Assembly (NCBI GenBank): GCA_025769875.1
Contig: JAGFNK010000235.1
Location: forward strand, 1 to 64,000
DNA from: Russula earlei
Taxonomy: Eukaryota > Basidiomycota > Agaricomycetes > Russulales > Russulaceae
Direction of reading: 5' to 3'
DNA length: 64,000 nucleotides
The notes under the pieces were generated by a model that was not told the origin of the DNA, made no database searches, and saw only the letters and a program-made list of their open reading frames with translations. Each line of letters opens with the position of its first letter. Position 1 is the stretch's first letter. The position numbers were made by a program, and so were the translations under genes. Positions 32,577 through 47,200 of the stretch are shown here, in pieces.

Positions 32577-34873
32577 ATGTCCAGCAGAGCCGGCGGCCTC
32601 TACGGAGGCATTCAATTCTCCTCTGCCTCGCCCTTTCTCTCAACTGTCCAGCCAGAAATACCCCCCTCTACTCAACAAGAAGCTCTGGCTGCCAGTGTTC
32701 CGCCACCCAAGCCTGACCCTCCTCAAATTGCTGATGACGCGGACCCTACGAATCAAGAAGCTCCCGCAGCTTCTGGCAAGGCAACAGCTGGTACCTAGTC
32801 TTACTGCTGCCAAAGTTTCCTTTGAGCATCATTATTGAAACTTTTGTTCCGCCTAATCCGAAGGATGGTCTGCGTCCCTTGCCTTTGCACCAGTCAAGCG
32901 CAAACCCAAGCCGGCGACCAACAAATTTCCAGTTGTTGCCGCGTTCTCCCAGGTCGCTCAGACTAATGCTCCTCCGCCGATCATTTCCGCCACCGCCGTC
33001 GTCGCTGCCCCCCCAACCCTTGTTGACGTTTCTATGCAAGCCCTTCCAGAACCAAACCATGTTCCTGGCCCTGGCTCTAGCCACAGGTCAGGATGGGGAA
33101 AGAAGGTTAAACCCCCATCCATGGTGTTGGATGATGATGTCAACGGCTTCCGAGGAACCACGAAACGCAAAAGCGGTGGTGGCGTTAAGAAGAACAAGAA
33201 GGTGGATATAATCACATTTTCGTACGACTCCGTGCGACTGACTTCGTTTCATTTAGAATAAGAATTTACAGCAGCTGACGGTGTGGGACCCTTCTGAACC
33301 GTACGATCCAACCCGACCGAATGATTACAATGAGTACAAAGTTTGGAAACACCGTGAGCATGAAGAACGAATCGAGCGTCTTGCCAAACAGCGTCGCTTG
33401 GAAGCTCAAAAGCGCCTCCGGCGCAGTAGCTCCCGAAGTGATTACACCGAGAGCGATCCAGAGGACATTCGACCCAGAAAGACAGGTTTGAGATTTTGAG
33501 AGGCTATTCCTTTCGATCACCCTCATAATTGTCTTAATAAAGGACGATATGAAGATCACGATGATCATTGGTCTCGTGAAGATGACGAATATTCACAAGG
33601 TGGCATAGGCAGTACTCCTGCTATAGGCCCAATTCTCCAGGATATACACATGACAGGAGAAGAGGTTTACCAGCGGCGTCTCGCTATGTCCACCAGCTTC
33701 AAACCTGCGTCACAGCCTATGCTGTCAGCCTCGGTGACTACAGACACCAATCGCACTGTTGCCACAGGGTCTCCTCCTGCCAAATTGGAAACGGGCGAAG
33801 AGGCCTACCTCCGACGCTCTGCTGCGCTGCAGGGTCCACCACCGCTTTCTTCTCAGCTGTTTCTTGCGCATCCTCCCCCGGGTACAGGTAACGATATGCA
33901 CCAACAGCCCACATTGCTCTCGAGTTCGCAAACATTCCTTGCCGAGCAGCCCCAACAGGAATTTTCGGAACCATCAGACTCGTCGGGATATAACCCCTTC
34001 ATACCCCAGTCACCCCCACCGCTGCCGCCGCCTTCCTCTGTCCTTGGTGCTGGTTCTGTTGATAGCGTCGGCCCGGGCTTTGAGGAACGTGTGCGCAGCA
34101 GCCGCAATGCAGCAGCGGCCATTGCCGCGAAGTTCAGCGCGCTTGCGCCTCCCGCAGAAGAAAAGGATTCATCTGATCGCATTCAAGATGAATCCGGGCC
34201 CTCTGTGCGGTCCGTTCTATTCACTTCCTCTTTACTACTGCGAGCCTAACACGGAGATGTCCAGACCTGATCCTCATGGATTTGCGGCCCGTCTCATGGC
34301 AAAATGGGGGCACAAGGAAGGTCAGGGTCTTGGTGCGGACGGCAGCGGCATCGTGCATGCGCTCGCCGTCGAGCAAATAAAGGCGGGAAAGGGTTCCGAC
34401 GGCAAAGGAAAGGGTATGGGCCCTGGCCGGGGCCGTATTATCGATGCGGGGGCAGATGCTCGCGTGAAAGCCGAAGCGGAACGATTCGGCGAACCGAGCC
34501 GGGTGATCGTGCTCACGAATATGGTTGGACTGGAGGATGCCAACGATCCCGATCTTCCCGCTGATGTCGGTTCGTCACCCTTTTCCGCCTTCCACTTGAA
34601 GGAACATGCGCTGATGATGACCCGTGGACCCCTGAAGGTGACGAATGCTCAAAAAATGGTACAGTCGAGCGTGTTATCGTGCATGTCGTGCAACCTCCAC
34701 CGTTGAACGAGACAGATGCGGTGCGCATCTTCGTTCTATTTGCTGGCCCTGCTGGTGCGTGGAAGACCGTGCGCGAACTCGACGGGCGATTTTTTGGTGG
34801 CCGCACTGCGCGTGCTCGATATTTCCCAGAATCGTTGTACAACCGGCTCGCATTCGATGAACCATTGTTGTAA
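32577..34873 (+). CDS. RBM17: Splicing factor 45 / RBM17 homologue (G-patch plus UHM)
   Basis: SPF45 acts in the nucleus at the 3' splice site during the second step and in alternative splicing. The order is: Gly/Pro-rich N-terminus ([10 protein letters not shown]); the conserved [19 protein letters not shown] segment; an Arg-rich region; a long Pro/Ser/Gln-rich linker; a G-patch ([20 protein letters not shown]); and a C-terminal U2AF-homology RRM ([47 protein letters not shown]). The RYF motif stands where UHM domains place R-x-F. At least six exons; introns near 32,785-32,870, 33,206-33,250, 33,486-33,541, 34,203-34,255 and 34,567-34,635. The start ATG 32,577 matches the family start. Confidence 0.92.
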
Positions 34874-36736
34874 ATCTTCTTCGAGCGTGGGTGGGGGCAG
34901 TTCAGTTCAGTTCAGTTCAGCATCACTGGGATGTGCTCCTCGTCGCTTTCTAGCCTAGCGTATTCACCTCGATCTGGTTAGTTGTCCCTAAAAAATCATA
35001 AAGATTTTGACCTTTCAGTATTGTACACGTTGTGCAACTGTGTACGGTTACTATCACGACACCTCACTTCGGACACGACCAGTCACCCGGGCGAATTCGC
35101 ACCCGACGACTTTGCAACTCCGCTCGGACTCGTGGCACGCAGATTCGACTGTACTGCGCTGTATGCACAGGTGTACTGAAAATGAATGGGATGATCTGAT
35201 ACAAGGTTTCATTGAAAGCAAGTATTAATGGGTTGCGTTGTTACCGTATTTATTTAGCTAAATGGGTTCATGTTCGATATGTGATATATGATACGAGTGT
35301 ACGTGTCGCTGGGTCCAGCCATCCTTTGGTCTGCGGCCGTGAATTTCGATCCAGGTGACCGAACCAAACCAAACCGGTGTGACGGTGTGGGGCGGTAGAG
35401 TCGAGCACATCCGTAACTCAGGCATCAGTGCATCAGCCATCATTAATCAATAGGATGATGATCAACTTGGATAAGCGAGCGATCAAGCTGATCTTGCCGT
35501 GCGTGTCACTGTACTTTTGTTCAGGGTGAGGTTACTGTAATACGCCAAGGTGGATGGAATAATTTATCCGGTCCAACCTAACCTAATCTTTCACTCGCTC
35601 GGAATGATTTTTGATCATCTCGAGTCACAGCCATCATGTGCTCGCTCGCTCGTGTGAACCGCATCAGAGTTCACCTCGTTGCAAGCCCAGTTCTTTCCAG
35701 GTCGCGGTGCTGGTAAAGTTGCCATCGCGAATGACACCACACCACGTATCCCTATCTGCGGGGCTGCCTTCTTTCATTTTCATTTTTTTTGTCTTATTGT
35801 TCTCTTTTACGAACTCCCCTCCCCAAAGACAAAAACGACCCCCGTTCCCAAAATTTGGCACCGCCGCCCTCCTTTCCCCCTCCCCGCATGAGAGCCGATA
35901 TAACCGAGCACGCTCAATGTGTGTCTCGTGTGGCGGTTCGTGCATCGATCCTGGCAGGCGTTCGGCGTCGGACCCCAGGAAGAGCCTCTTTTTTGTTGCA
36001 CAAGGAACATTCACGCGTCTAGAACGGAGCCTGCGACCATGTAATCGGGCATGAACCTCAACTACGGTTCGAGTATCATACTGCTGTTGTTCCATTATAC
36101 ATAAATCCGGTGAGCGAGCACTGTATCGAAATCGGTATCTAGGATGCACCACGCAGCCGAGACGTTCCCCACTCTCCCGAGACGCCACTTGGTTGGATCT
36201 TTGCATGGAGCAAATAATATGTCATGATGATAAATTCGTCCCCTGGTTAAAAATTTCCTTTCGCTTCACAACATGTCTGCCGTAGGCATAACGCCGAGGT
36301 ACCACGTCCCTCCCCTCATAGACGCGTCCCGCGTTGTGTGGAATCGATATAAGGATAGCGGATGTTTGTTGCTCAGGACAAGATCACGGTGGCTCGCTGA
36401 GGTTGATCATGGCCTAGCAAACCGCCAGGAGCTCTTACGCTTACGAGTGACTGTATCTCCACTCGTATCGGACGTTGCACATGGCACGTGCCAATGCACG
36501 TTACACTTACGACATTATGCAACTCGTCCAAGCAAACCCCAGAATCTCTAGGGATTGATTTCGGCAAGGACAAGGCCGCCAGGGGCGGTCGTGGCATATT
36601 ATTCGGAACAAATCTTTGGTTTTCCCCATCTGTCTGACTTGAAATAAAGTCCTATCGGCATCTTTCTGATAGCAAGCAAAGGTAGTACCACAATGTCAAA
36701 GACAGCCGAACATTGTACACCTTGATCCTGCGTTCT
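34874..36736. other. Intergenic region with a pentanucleotide repeat
   Basis: Bases 34,899-34,921 hold a short tandem repeat of GTTCA. The rest has no supported gene. An open frame at 35,611-36,054 with one hydrophobic stretch competes with an equally long frame on the other strand, and neither shows a recognisable motif. The 3' untranslated regions of RBM17 and SDH1 should both lie here, since the genes converge. Confidence 0.4.
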
Positions 36737-39233
<2,497 letters not shown>

Positions 39234-39415
39234 TCGAGAGTGTCCGGACAAGCGTTGGCGGCTAAGCGGATGAGCGAAAAGATGTTATCGGTCGGCTTTC
39301 CGCCAATGCCTTGCGCTGGCCCGGCGAGATCACACGGTCATCCTGACTAATCAGTGACCCTCTTTCTTTCCGATACAACAAATACAGCGAATGATGGTAC
39401 AACGAGTCTATTGTT

Positions 39416-42239
39416 CTACGGTAATACACCCAATGGATCATGCAACCGCGCTGGTGGTGTCTGGTTGGACGACGGATTCTGCGCCACAGTGGTGGGGGGC
39501 GTCAAGGCGGTAGACGCCCTGGGTAACGGAACCAATGATGGCACCTCCGCTGAAAACCCGCTTAGCGGAGAAGAAAAGCTAGACCGCGTGTAGTTCCAAG
39601 GTGCCGGAGGATTGACCTCTTGTCCAGAGGGTGCCACATGGAATGATTTGGAACCCGGCGACGCAGGTCGGGCCGAGTCGAACGGTGACCTCGATGACGA
39701 CAGCACTGGGTGCGAGGCAACTGCCCTCGGTCGTGGCGCATTCGTAGCTTGCACTTGCGTTGCCGGCCTCGACACCGGGGGAAGTGAGATGACTGCTTTA
39801 TTGAAAGTAGACGTTGGCTCTTCGGTCGACTTGGCAGTCTGCGCTTGTTTCTCTCGTTGTGCCTTTCTCCGCCTCTTGAACTCCTCTTCGCCAACCAGCC
39901 TCTCCTCGTCTACATCCGTGCTCCCGCTGAGAAGGACATCGCGTACATACGCTAGCGCCTCGAGCGCTTCTCGCTTGCTTTCTCTCACTTTTTTGGCCCG
40001 CTCTTCTGACTGGTTGGCGTCTTCGTCAAGCAGTAACGTGTCCACAATCCAACTGACAGATGTGCCAAGCGTGCGTTGTACCGCGCGAAGTTGAGCCGCG
40101 TCCCGTTCGACTTCGAATCGCGTGCGCGGCTCCCACGGCGGTCGTTCTTCAGGCGGTCGTTCATCCATGAGAGGATAGGCTGAGTATGCTGCCTCATGTG
40201 CTGCTGGTGCTCGAACGAGGTTCACGGCAAGATCAGGTAGATTTTTCTAACATGAGGTTGTTAGCCGTGATGTCAATGCCACGTGCAAGGCATACCTTTA
40301 TTTCAGACACCGCATTCATCAACGTTTTATTGATTCCCAGTGCCTCTCCACGGTCCAGCAAACCCTTCGCAAACTCAGGCAAGTTTAACTGCCCGTTGGC
40401 TATCCGCCCTATTGATCCACGGCCACTGTGCCCCGAATCCGAGGGGGTCGGGCGAGTTTCGGACACACTCTTTCGTCGTCCGCTCAGGCGTTCGCCTCGC
40501 CTTCGGGATGCCGGTGTTCGTGGCTCTAGTACTTCGGCGGAGATGTTGAGCAGATTGCTGTTCTCAAGGATCACAGAAGCGCCCGCAGCAACCGTGGACG
40601 ACATCTGAAGTGTCAAGGCTTGTCGTAGGAGTAGCGAGGTGTGATTAGGCACCGTCGGCGGTATAGAATCCGTGGAGTAGTTTGAAGAATAGCGAAGCAA
40701 GTGTGTTAGTTGCCCGCTATAATCCGACGGTATTACTATGGAAATTGTGAGCTTATGCCAATGACGTTATGGAATAGCACACATTGATTTCGTATCCGAA
40801 TAAGCATGGCCACGCAGATCCAGAGCGCAATCTCCAACGACGGGTCCACTGCAAATATTCCATCCCATAACACCATGGTATCATGCATGTTAAATTCCCT
40901 TGTGAACAATAACCTCAACCATCGACTACATATCCCACCACTTGTCAGTCAACAACCGACAGGTAAACGCAAGTACTACTCACATTCCATAAATTTGAGG
41001 CTCAATACCCTCTGCCTGCATCCGTCCCCACAAAACGGGGTCGACGCTCTTTAGCAACTCCTTCTGCGCGCGATTACATGCCTGAAGAATCGGCGTAACG
41101 TATGGCTCTATACCGCCTTGTCCATTCAAGTGTACGAGGCCAGCCACTGCAGGTATCTGTCGTTGCGGTGCTTCACGCCACTCATACCACTGCCCTGCGC
41201 CTCCCATGACGCGGTCAAAAAGCGCCCATGCATCTGCAGCAACCCATTCGCGTGCGCAAAACTCGATGATGTCGTCAGATTCGGACGTGTCTGGTAGCGA
41301 GTCATAGTCCACGGCGTAGTAGAGGGGCGCGAGCAGTTCGTGCATACCCTGTCGGTATCCGATATCGGGGTGCAGCACGGCATAGAGAAAGAGGATCGAG
41401 GCGAGCTGGGATTGAATTACGGGTGCGCGATAGTAGCCGATGTCGGGGAAGCTGAGGGACAGGGTACGATGAAACGGGGGACATTATGATCGATGAGCAC
41501 AAAGAAGGAATGTGTCGAGGAGAATTCAGTGAGACTTACGTACGCTCCACGTCCTGAGCGATTGTTTTACGCAGTTCAACAGCTGCGAACCACTCCTTCC
41601 ACGGATTCTGAGGTGGGCCAAGTGGACCCAGAGACGAGGTGGTCAGAATTTCCCACAGCACATTATCTGAGTGATCAAATGGGGTACGAACCTCGTCATG
41701 CAGGCTAAGGGGGTTGTTTCGTTCCAAATTTCCGGGTTGGACGTTGCGTGCGGGTAGTTCCTCGCCGCCAGGTGCGACAAATCCATCTTCATAGCTTCCG
41801 TCTGGAGCGCGCATTTTCTCCAGTAAGATCGTCGAAAACTGCTTACGCGATTCATTAAGGGCACTTTGGTACACAGAGGGATCTGGGGGAAGGTCGGGTT
41901 GGGGACGGATGGGATCAATCGGAGTAAGGAAGATCTAAATGTCAAGGTGTTAGTGAGCGCTGGGAAGGGAGAGAGAGAACGCTGTACCTTCCATGCCAAG
42001 CTACGTCCTGGGACAGCAGTGGATGGGGAATCGTCCGTTACATCGATATGAAACAGGTTCCCTCCAAGAGCGGCGTCCTTGATCTTTGAAAGACTCGAGC
42101 CGGAGTTGAAGAGATCGTCATATGCAAGCCTGCCATCTATGTCAGCCCCCATTCAAGTCTGTGGCAGGGCTTTGACGGACCTGACGGATGCAGGTGGTGG
42201 ACGGGTATGAGTTCCTATGCTCTTGTCACGCGCTGCCAT
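39416..42239 (-). CDS. TBC-domain Rab GTPase-activating protein (TBC1D5-like)
   Basis: TBC proteins switch off Rab GTPases by supplying an Arg and a Gln finger. After a short N-terminus (ATG 42,239, spliced to LAYDDLFNSGSSLSKIKD), the domain is seen in order: GRSLAWKIFL, NPWKEWFAAVELRKTIAQDVERTFPD (IxxDVxRT, Arg finger), then LHPDIGYRQGMHELLAP (YxQG, Gln finger). The insertion between motifs and the HELLAP signature match the TBC1D5 branch, which acts with retromer on Rab7. A long helical and Ser/Pro-rich C-terminal tail ends at 39,416. At least seven exons. The catalytic residues are intact, so it should be active. Confidence 0.92.
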
Positions 42240-42459
42240 TCTGCTTCCGAGAAGACCGAGAAGGCTGCACGTCGACAATGGCCGCGAAGAGTGGCACTTT
42301 GATAAGCCGTATAAGTCGACCGACCTTCATCGAGCGTGTTGCGGGTGAGGCACGTGAACTCCTTGCACGGCCCTGCGTTACCGAGGGAGGAATCAGAGCC
42401 CACGATCTACTTTAATTTGCACCATACAGTAACCCGGCCATCATGGGTATTTTACGACA

Positions 42460-44001
42460 TCAAAACCATATTGATAACGAAAAACTCGTTTCCTCGCTTC
42501 TCATGGCATGCCACCAACCTGGAGGAATGGCCAAGGCATCACCCGGCTCAAGTGTCGCGCTCAACGCCTCAGGCACTGCATCTTGCCAGAATAAGGGGAA
42601 CTTGTCTTTATTCTGATCCGAGAATACGTCAACCTGCGCCGTATTGGTCATTGAGGGCGCTAGCGAATTCGCGGCGGGATTGTGTATATGCTCTGTATCA
42701 CACCCTACCGAGGGGGGAGGGTATGGATACATGGCATTTGTGACGCCCGCCTTCGGTGGCGCCAACCAGATTGTCTTGCGGCCAACAACCTGAGCTTGAG
42801 GCATATGAGCCTGAAGATGGGCGCATGCAGAACAAGGCTTTTCAGCCCGAATACAAGGACATGAGCGCTTACTGTACAAGTTGAAAAATGGATCCTGGGC
42901 GCCATGCTGGGAAACGAGCTCTCGATTCAACGAACGAAATAGGGCATACCGTATGCGCCGGTGATGTTGTCCCTGTGGGACCGAGCCACGCGTTCAGGGC
43001 CAGTTCTTCCTCATTATCTGGTGGTCTGTAAAGAGGGTATGTGGCTGGTGCTTGTGGGGCAGTGAAAACGTAGTCAGGAACGACGATGTCCTCTCTTAAT
43101 CCACAAAATTGGGAAAGGAGGTTGTGCTGCGCCATGTATAGGATCGTCTGAGAATGAGTCGTATCCTTCTCAAGGGAATCCAAGAAATCATCCCAGGGCA
43201 TGATACGCTGTGTCCAGTCGTCGGTGCGGTAGTCTTTCCCGATCTCCACCGGGATCACCCGCCCACGCCCAGCCACAGACCGCAAATAGTCGATCGAGTG
43301 CCATGGATGGTCATTCATAGCAGGCCAGTCGGACGCAAATCCAGTCATAATGAAGGGCCGAATCATGACCTCACGGCGAAAAACAGACAATGGAGGTGCA
43401 TCAACGAGGCGGGGGATCGTTCCGGATGAAGTCGACAGGATGGGTGTGTGGGGGGCGGAGGGAGATCTGTTTGGGCGGACGGGAAGCTTTGGGGGATATT
43501 TGAACGGCTCTCGAGGCAAGTACTCTGCCTGTGTTTTCGAAATAAGGTCCCGAATGAGAGATTGCATGCCTTGGCCGGGAGCGCCGGCAACGATCAAGGC
43601 ATGGTCGAGGCGTGCAACGCAAGACATGGCGGATTCCTCGTCAAGCGCCTGGGAGGTAAGATCTACCAAACAACGGAGCACACTTGCGTCGGAATACAAT
43701 CTCCGCCACTGAAAGGGATCGGCAGTGGAGGAGGAAGAAGCGACAAGGCTGACGTAAGCCTGTTCGATGATTGGGTCAAGCTCATCAGAGGAGCGGGGTC
43801 GAGGACACGAATCAACGATGCTCTGTGCAACGTTCTGAAGAGTATTGACATGCCCCTTGCAGGGTTCTGCGAGTTCTGTGAGAAGTTACGTTGGTGAAAA
43901 AAGGCAGCAAAGCGGAGAGGAAGGAAGCTGCCTTTTGAGTAAGAGGGAGTAAGAATATGGTGGAGGAAACGGTCTGCAAGTTGGAGTGCCCAGGGCTGCA
44001 T
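42460..44001 (-). CDS. JmjC-domain oxygenase (KDM8/JMJD5-like)
   Basis: The C-terminal half is a JmjC fold: PFIMTGFASDWPAMNDHPWH, a middle region ending WLGPTGTTSPAHT-DPFFNLY (iron-binding H-x-D split by an intron between Thr and Asp), then VVGRKTIWLAPP, and PGDALAIPPGWWHAM with the distal His. Small JmjC proteins of this group are Arg/Lys hydroxylases or histone-tail proteases; the substrate cannot be told here. The N-terminal half (about 220 residues) is helical, like the KDM8 N-domain. I place the start at ATG 44,001 (MQPWALQLADRF), but the reading frame must change before NVAQSIVDSCPRP, so the first exon border is uncertain. It diverges from MOT1. Confidence 0.87.
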
Positions 44002-44271
44002 AGCGTCGTCCGTCCCGCTGGCAGGCAAATGAACGGAAGTAGATGGGTTGACCAAAACGGGTGAGAAGGTCGGCAGACAAATTAGCTAAGACAAATATGG
44101 AAAACGGACTGTCACGCGATATTTACAATTTCGTCACAGGAATCAGTCAGCTGGAAATGATAAAAGGTCGCGGGCGGGTTCATGGGCCGTGAGAACCATC
44201 CCCAAGCAAATCAATATTTTCCAGCCACACCTCGGCTCACCGGCCCGGTCCGATTATCTTCCCTTTACGTA
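44002..44271. promoter_or_regulatory. Divergent promoter JmjC gene / MOT1
   Basis: The shared 270-base interval includes GGTCGCGGGCGGG and a GC-rich CACCGGCCCGGTCCG block near MOT1. No TATA box stands out. Confidence 0.35.
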
Positions 44272-47200
44272 ATGTCTTCAAGGTCGGCTCACGCTCGGCT
44301 GCTGCTTTTGATCGTCTGCTGACTAATTTCAAGGTTGGACCGGCTCCTCCTTTTACTCGACACTGGTTCTACAGCCTCAGTGAGGACAACTGCTGCTAAG
44401 CAACTAGCCCAACTCGCGGCCAAGAGCGTTATTTCCGATGTCGCTCTCGAAGACGACGTCAAAGCACATCGCCATCACCAACCTCTCGGAGATCCATCCG
44501 GATGGACAGAGCTTATGGCGGTCATAGCGAGGGTTTGTGGACATCATCATCGTATCATTTTTTTTCTTTCTTCTGACGTTTGCACTTCCTCCATAGGTTC
44601 TTCCTTGTCTTCACTCCAGATCCCATGAAACTCGCTCGGCCGCGTCCAATGCCCTCTCTCAGATATTCACCCTGGTTCCCGTCTGGCATCCCTTTCAAGA
44701 CGGAGCCTCCTGTTCTGTCCTTTCTCCCCCGCCTTCTTCACTTCCTGAGTTCCCAATGCTCTCTGTCGAAGAACTGGTTCAGAAAGGAACCCTCCTACTT
44801 GCATCTTCCGGAAAGGAGTTTATCAAGCCAAATGGCATCCTTGCGTCATCTAGCGAAGTCAAGAAGGCACGCAAGGAGGCCATGGGCCGCCTTGGACTCG
44901 ATTTTCTCTATTCGTTCGGCGGAAATGATGACATGGACCTGGATAAAGAGTTGGCGGCCGAAAGCGAACCAGATGTTCAAGTACCGGGGCAGAGTGAGAA
45001 CATCATGGATGTAGACCCTCCTGCATCAGCGGACCTTTCTCTTGACATCGGTTCAAAGGCGAAGAAAAGGTCACCCTCTCCACGGTCCAAATCAACCACC
45101 CCTGTTGCTCCTTCTCCATCTGCCCAATGTGCTCCCCAGCCAGATGAAGCCCTCAGTGGGCTTTCTGCCCGTGAACGCAATCGATTAAAACGCAAGCGTA
45201 AGCAAGGTAATGCCGCTTTCGTGCAAGCTCCGCCGCCGACCTCGGGTTCCAAGTTTCAAGCCACCACCGGCGCTGCTAACAAGTGAGTTCCTCATCGCTG
45301 AAAATTCCATAGCAGCACCCATTGTATCGTAGGGCACGCCTTGTCTCTGCAGAGGAAAAACCACCACCCCCTTCGAGAGTCGAAAGTCCGACAGCATCCG
45401 AAAAAGTCATCATTGACCCTTCAAAGGGAGGCGCTGTTTCTCCAAAGACGTCTCAGCAATCTCAAGCACTTGAGGTTGAACCAGGACACTGGGTATGGGA
45501 CGGCCTAGTCAAAATCTTGGAGATTGATTTGTTCAGCTCGGCCTGGGAAGTTCGACATGGGGCAGCGATGGCTCTCCGCGAACTCCTCAAATCGCAGGGT
45601 AAATACAGTGGCACAAAAGGTTCTATTCTTCTCTGATCCTATACATCCTTGCCGCTCACTTTGCCGCAGTCGGCGCTTCGCATACCGAAAACAATGAGTG
45701 CCATGAACGATGGTGCAACGGGCTTGCTGCAAAACTTCTTTGTGTTTTCATTCTTGATAGGTTTGGGGACTTCGTCTCGGACCAGGTTGTTGCGCCTGTA
45801 CGCGAAACTGTTTCCCAGACAATTGCTTCGTTGCTTCTCCACATGCCACGCCGCTCTGTTCTGCATGTGCACTCGATTTTGCTGCAGATGATACGTCAGG
45901 ATTTCACACTTCCCGTTGGCACGAACGGTCCAGGGAAAGAAAAGAGTCACATCTGGGAGGTGCGACATGCGGGACTACTGGGGATCAAGTATGAAGTTGC
46001 TGTTCGAAGCGATATCGTTGAGGCCGAGGCAGGCTCAACGGGCGAAGAAGTTAAAGCAGAGCGCAATATTACGGTCAAGGCTGGCTCCAGGACAGGGTTT
46101 GCTGTCAAGACGGAGAGTGATATGGGTGTATGCCGGGAAGACTGTTTGGACGTGAAGATGGATGTCATCCAAGACAGGAACAGGAACCGTGTCAACACAG
46201 AAATCCTTCCCGAACCAGGACCTCAGCAGATCTTGCAAGACGTTGTTGATGCGGCGGTGCTAGGGTAAGTGCGGTTTCGGTTCTGAGTCTGTTATATTCT
46301 CATTGTTGTTGGTTATACAGGCTTGGTGATCGCGACGATGACGTCCGCTCTGTGGCTGCATCATGTCTTATTCCTGTGGCTACCCACCTAGTCCGGCAAC
46401 TACCGACATGCCTAGGTCTTGTACTGGCCGTTCTGTGGGATTGCCTTGGTGACATGAAGGACGACCTTAGTTCAAGCGTTGGCGCAGTGATGGATCTGAT
46501 CGGTGATCTCCTTCCTTTTTTTTGGCAAGGTCTAAAGTATTAATTAATAAACCTTAGGGAAACTTGTCTCTTACGACGAAGTCATCGAAATCCTGGGTAA
46601 TAACTCGGCTTCGTGAGTCCTATTTCATCAATACTTACAGTGCAGAATTTAAAATCGGTTCCCAGGTTGCCACTCACTGATCTCGCCCCCAAACTCTTTC
46701 CATTCTTCCGGCATACGATACCGACAGTTCGCCTCGCTGTTGTCGAGACTCTTCACTCCTTTATGAACGTTGCCTCCCTTCCCAAGGACTGGATTGCCAC
46801 CCCGCTCCTACGTCTCCTCTTCCAGAACCTCGTTGTTGAGGAACGCACCGACATACGTAATGCAACTGTCGCTGCATGGAATACCTCCCTTGACCTCCTA
46901 CGCGCCCGGCCGGGTTGGATGGAGTCGGTCATTCTTTCACCACAGTTGCTCGAATGGTTTGAGACCATGATGACACCAATGGGGTTCCCGATTGATACGT
47001 CGGGCTTTTATGACCCATTATCTTCCGGAAATGGCCCACAGGTGGCTGCAGAACGACATAATGTGGACAAAAACATGCTTTCCCAGGATCTTACACTTGT
47101 CGCACCGGATACTGTATGGAAGGCACGAGTTGCCGCCGCAACTGCCATGGCTTACATCGTTGCATCGTGGAATTCATCCGTACGCTCTGATATATATCTA

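Noticed and set aside
35611..36206. Overlapping 147- and 180-codon frames on opposite strands
   Set aside because: Neither shows a domain, splice pattern or start context that stands out; both are within chance for such a pyrimidine-rich stretch.
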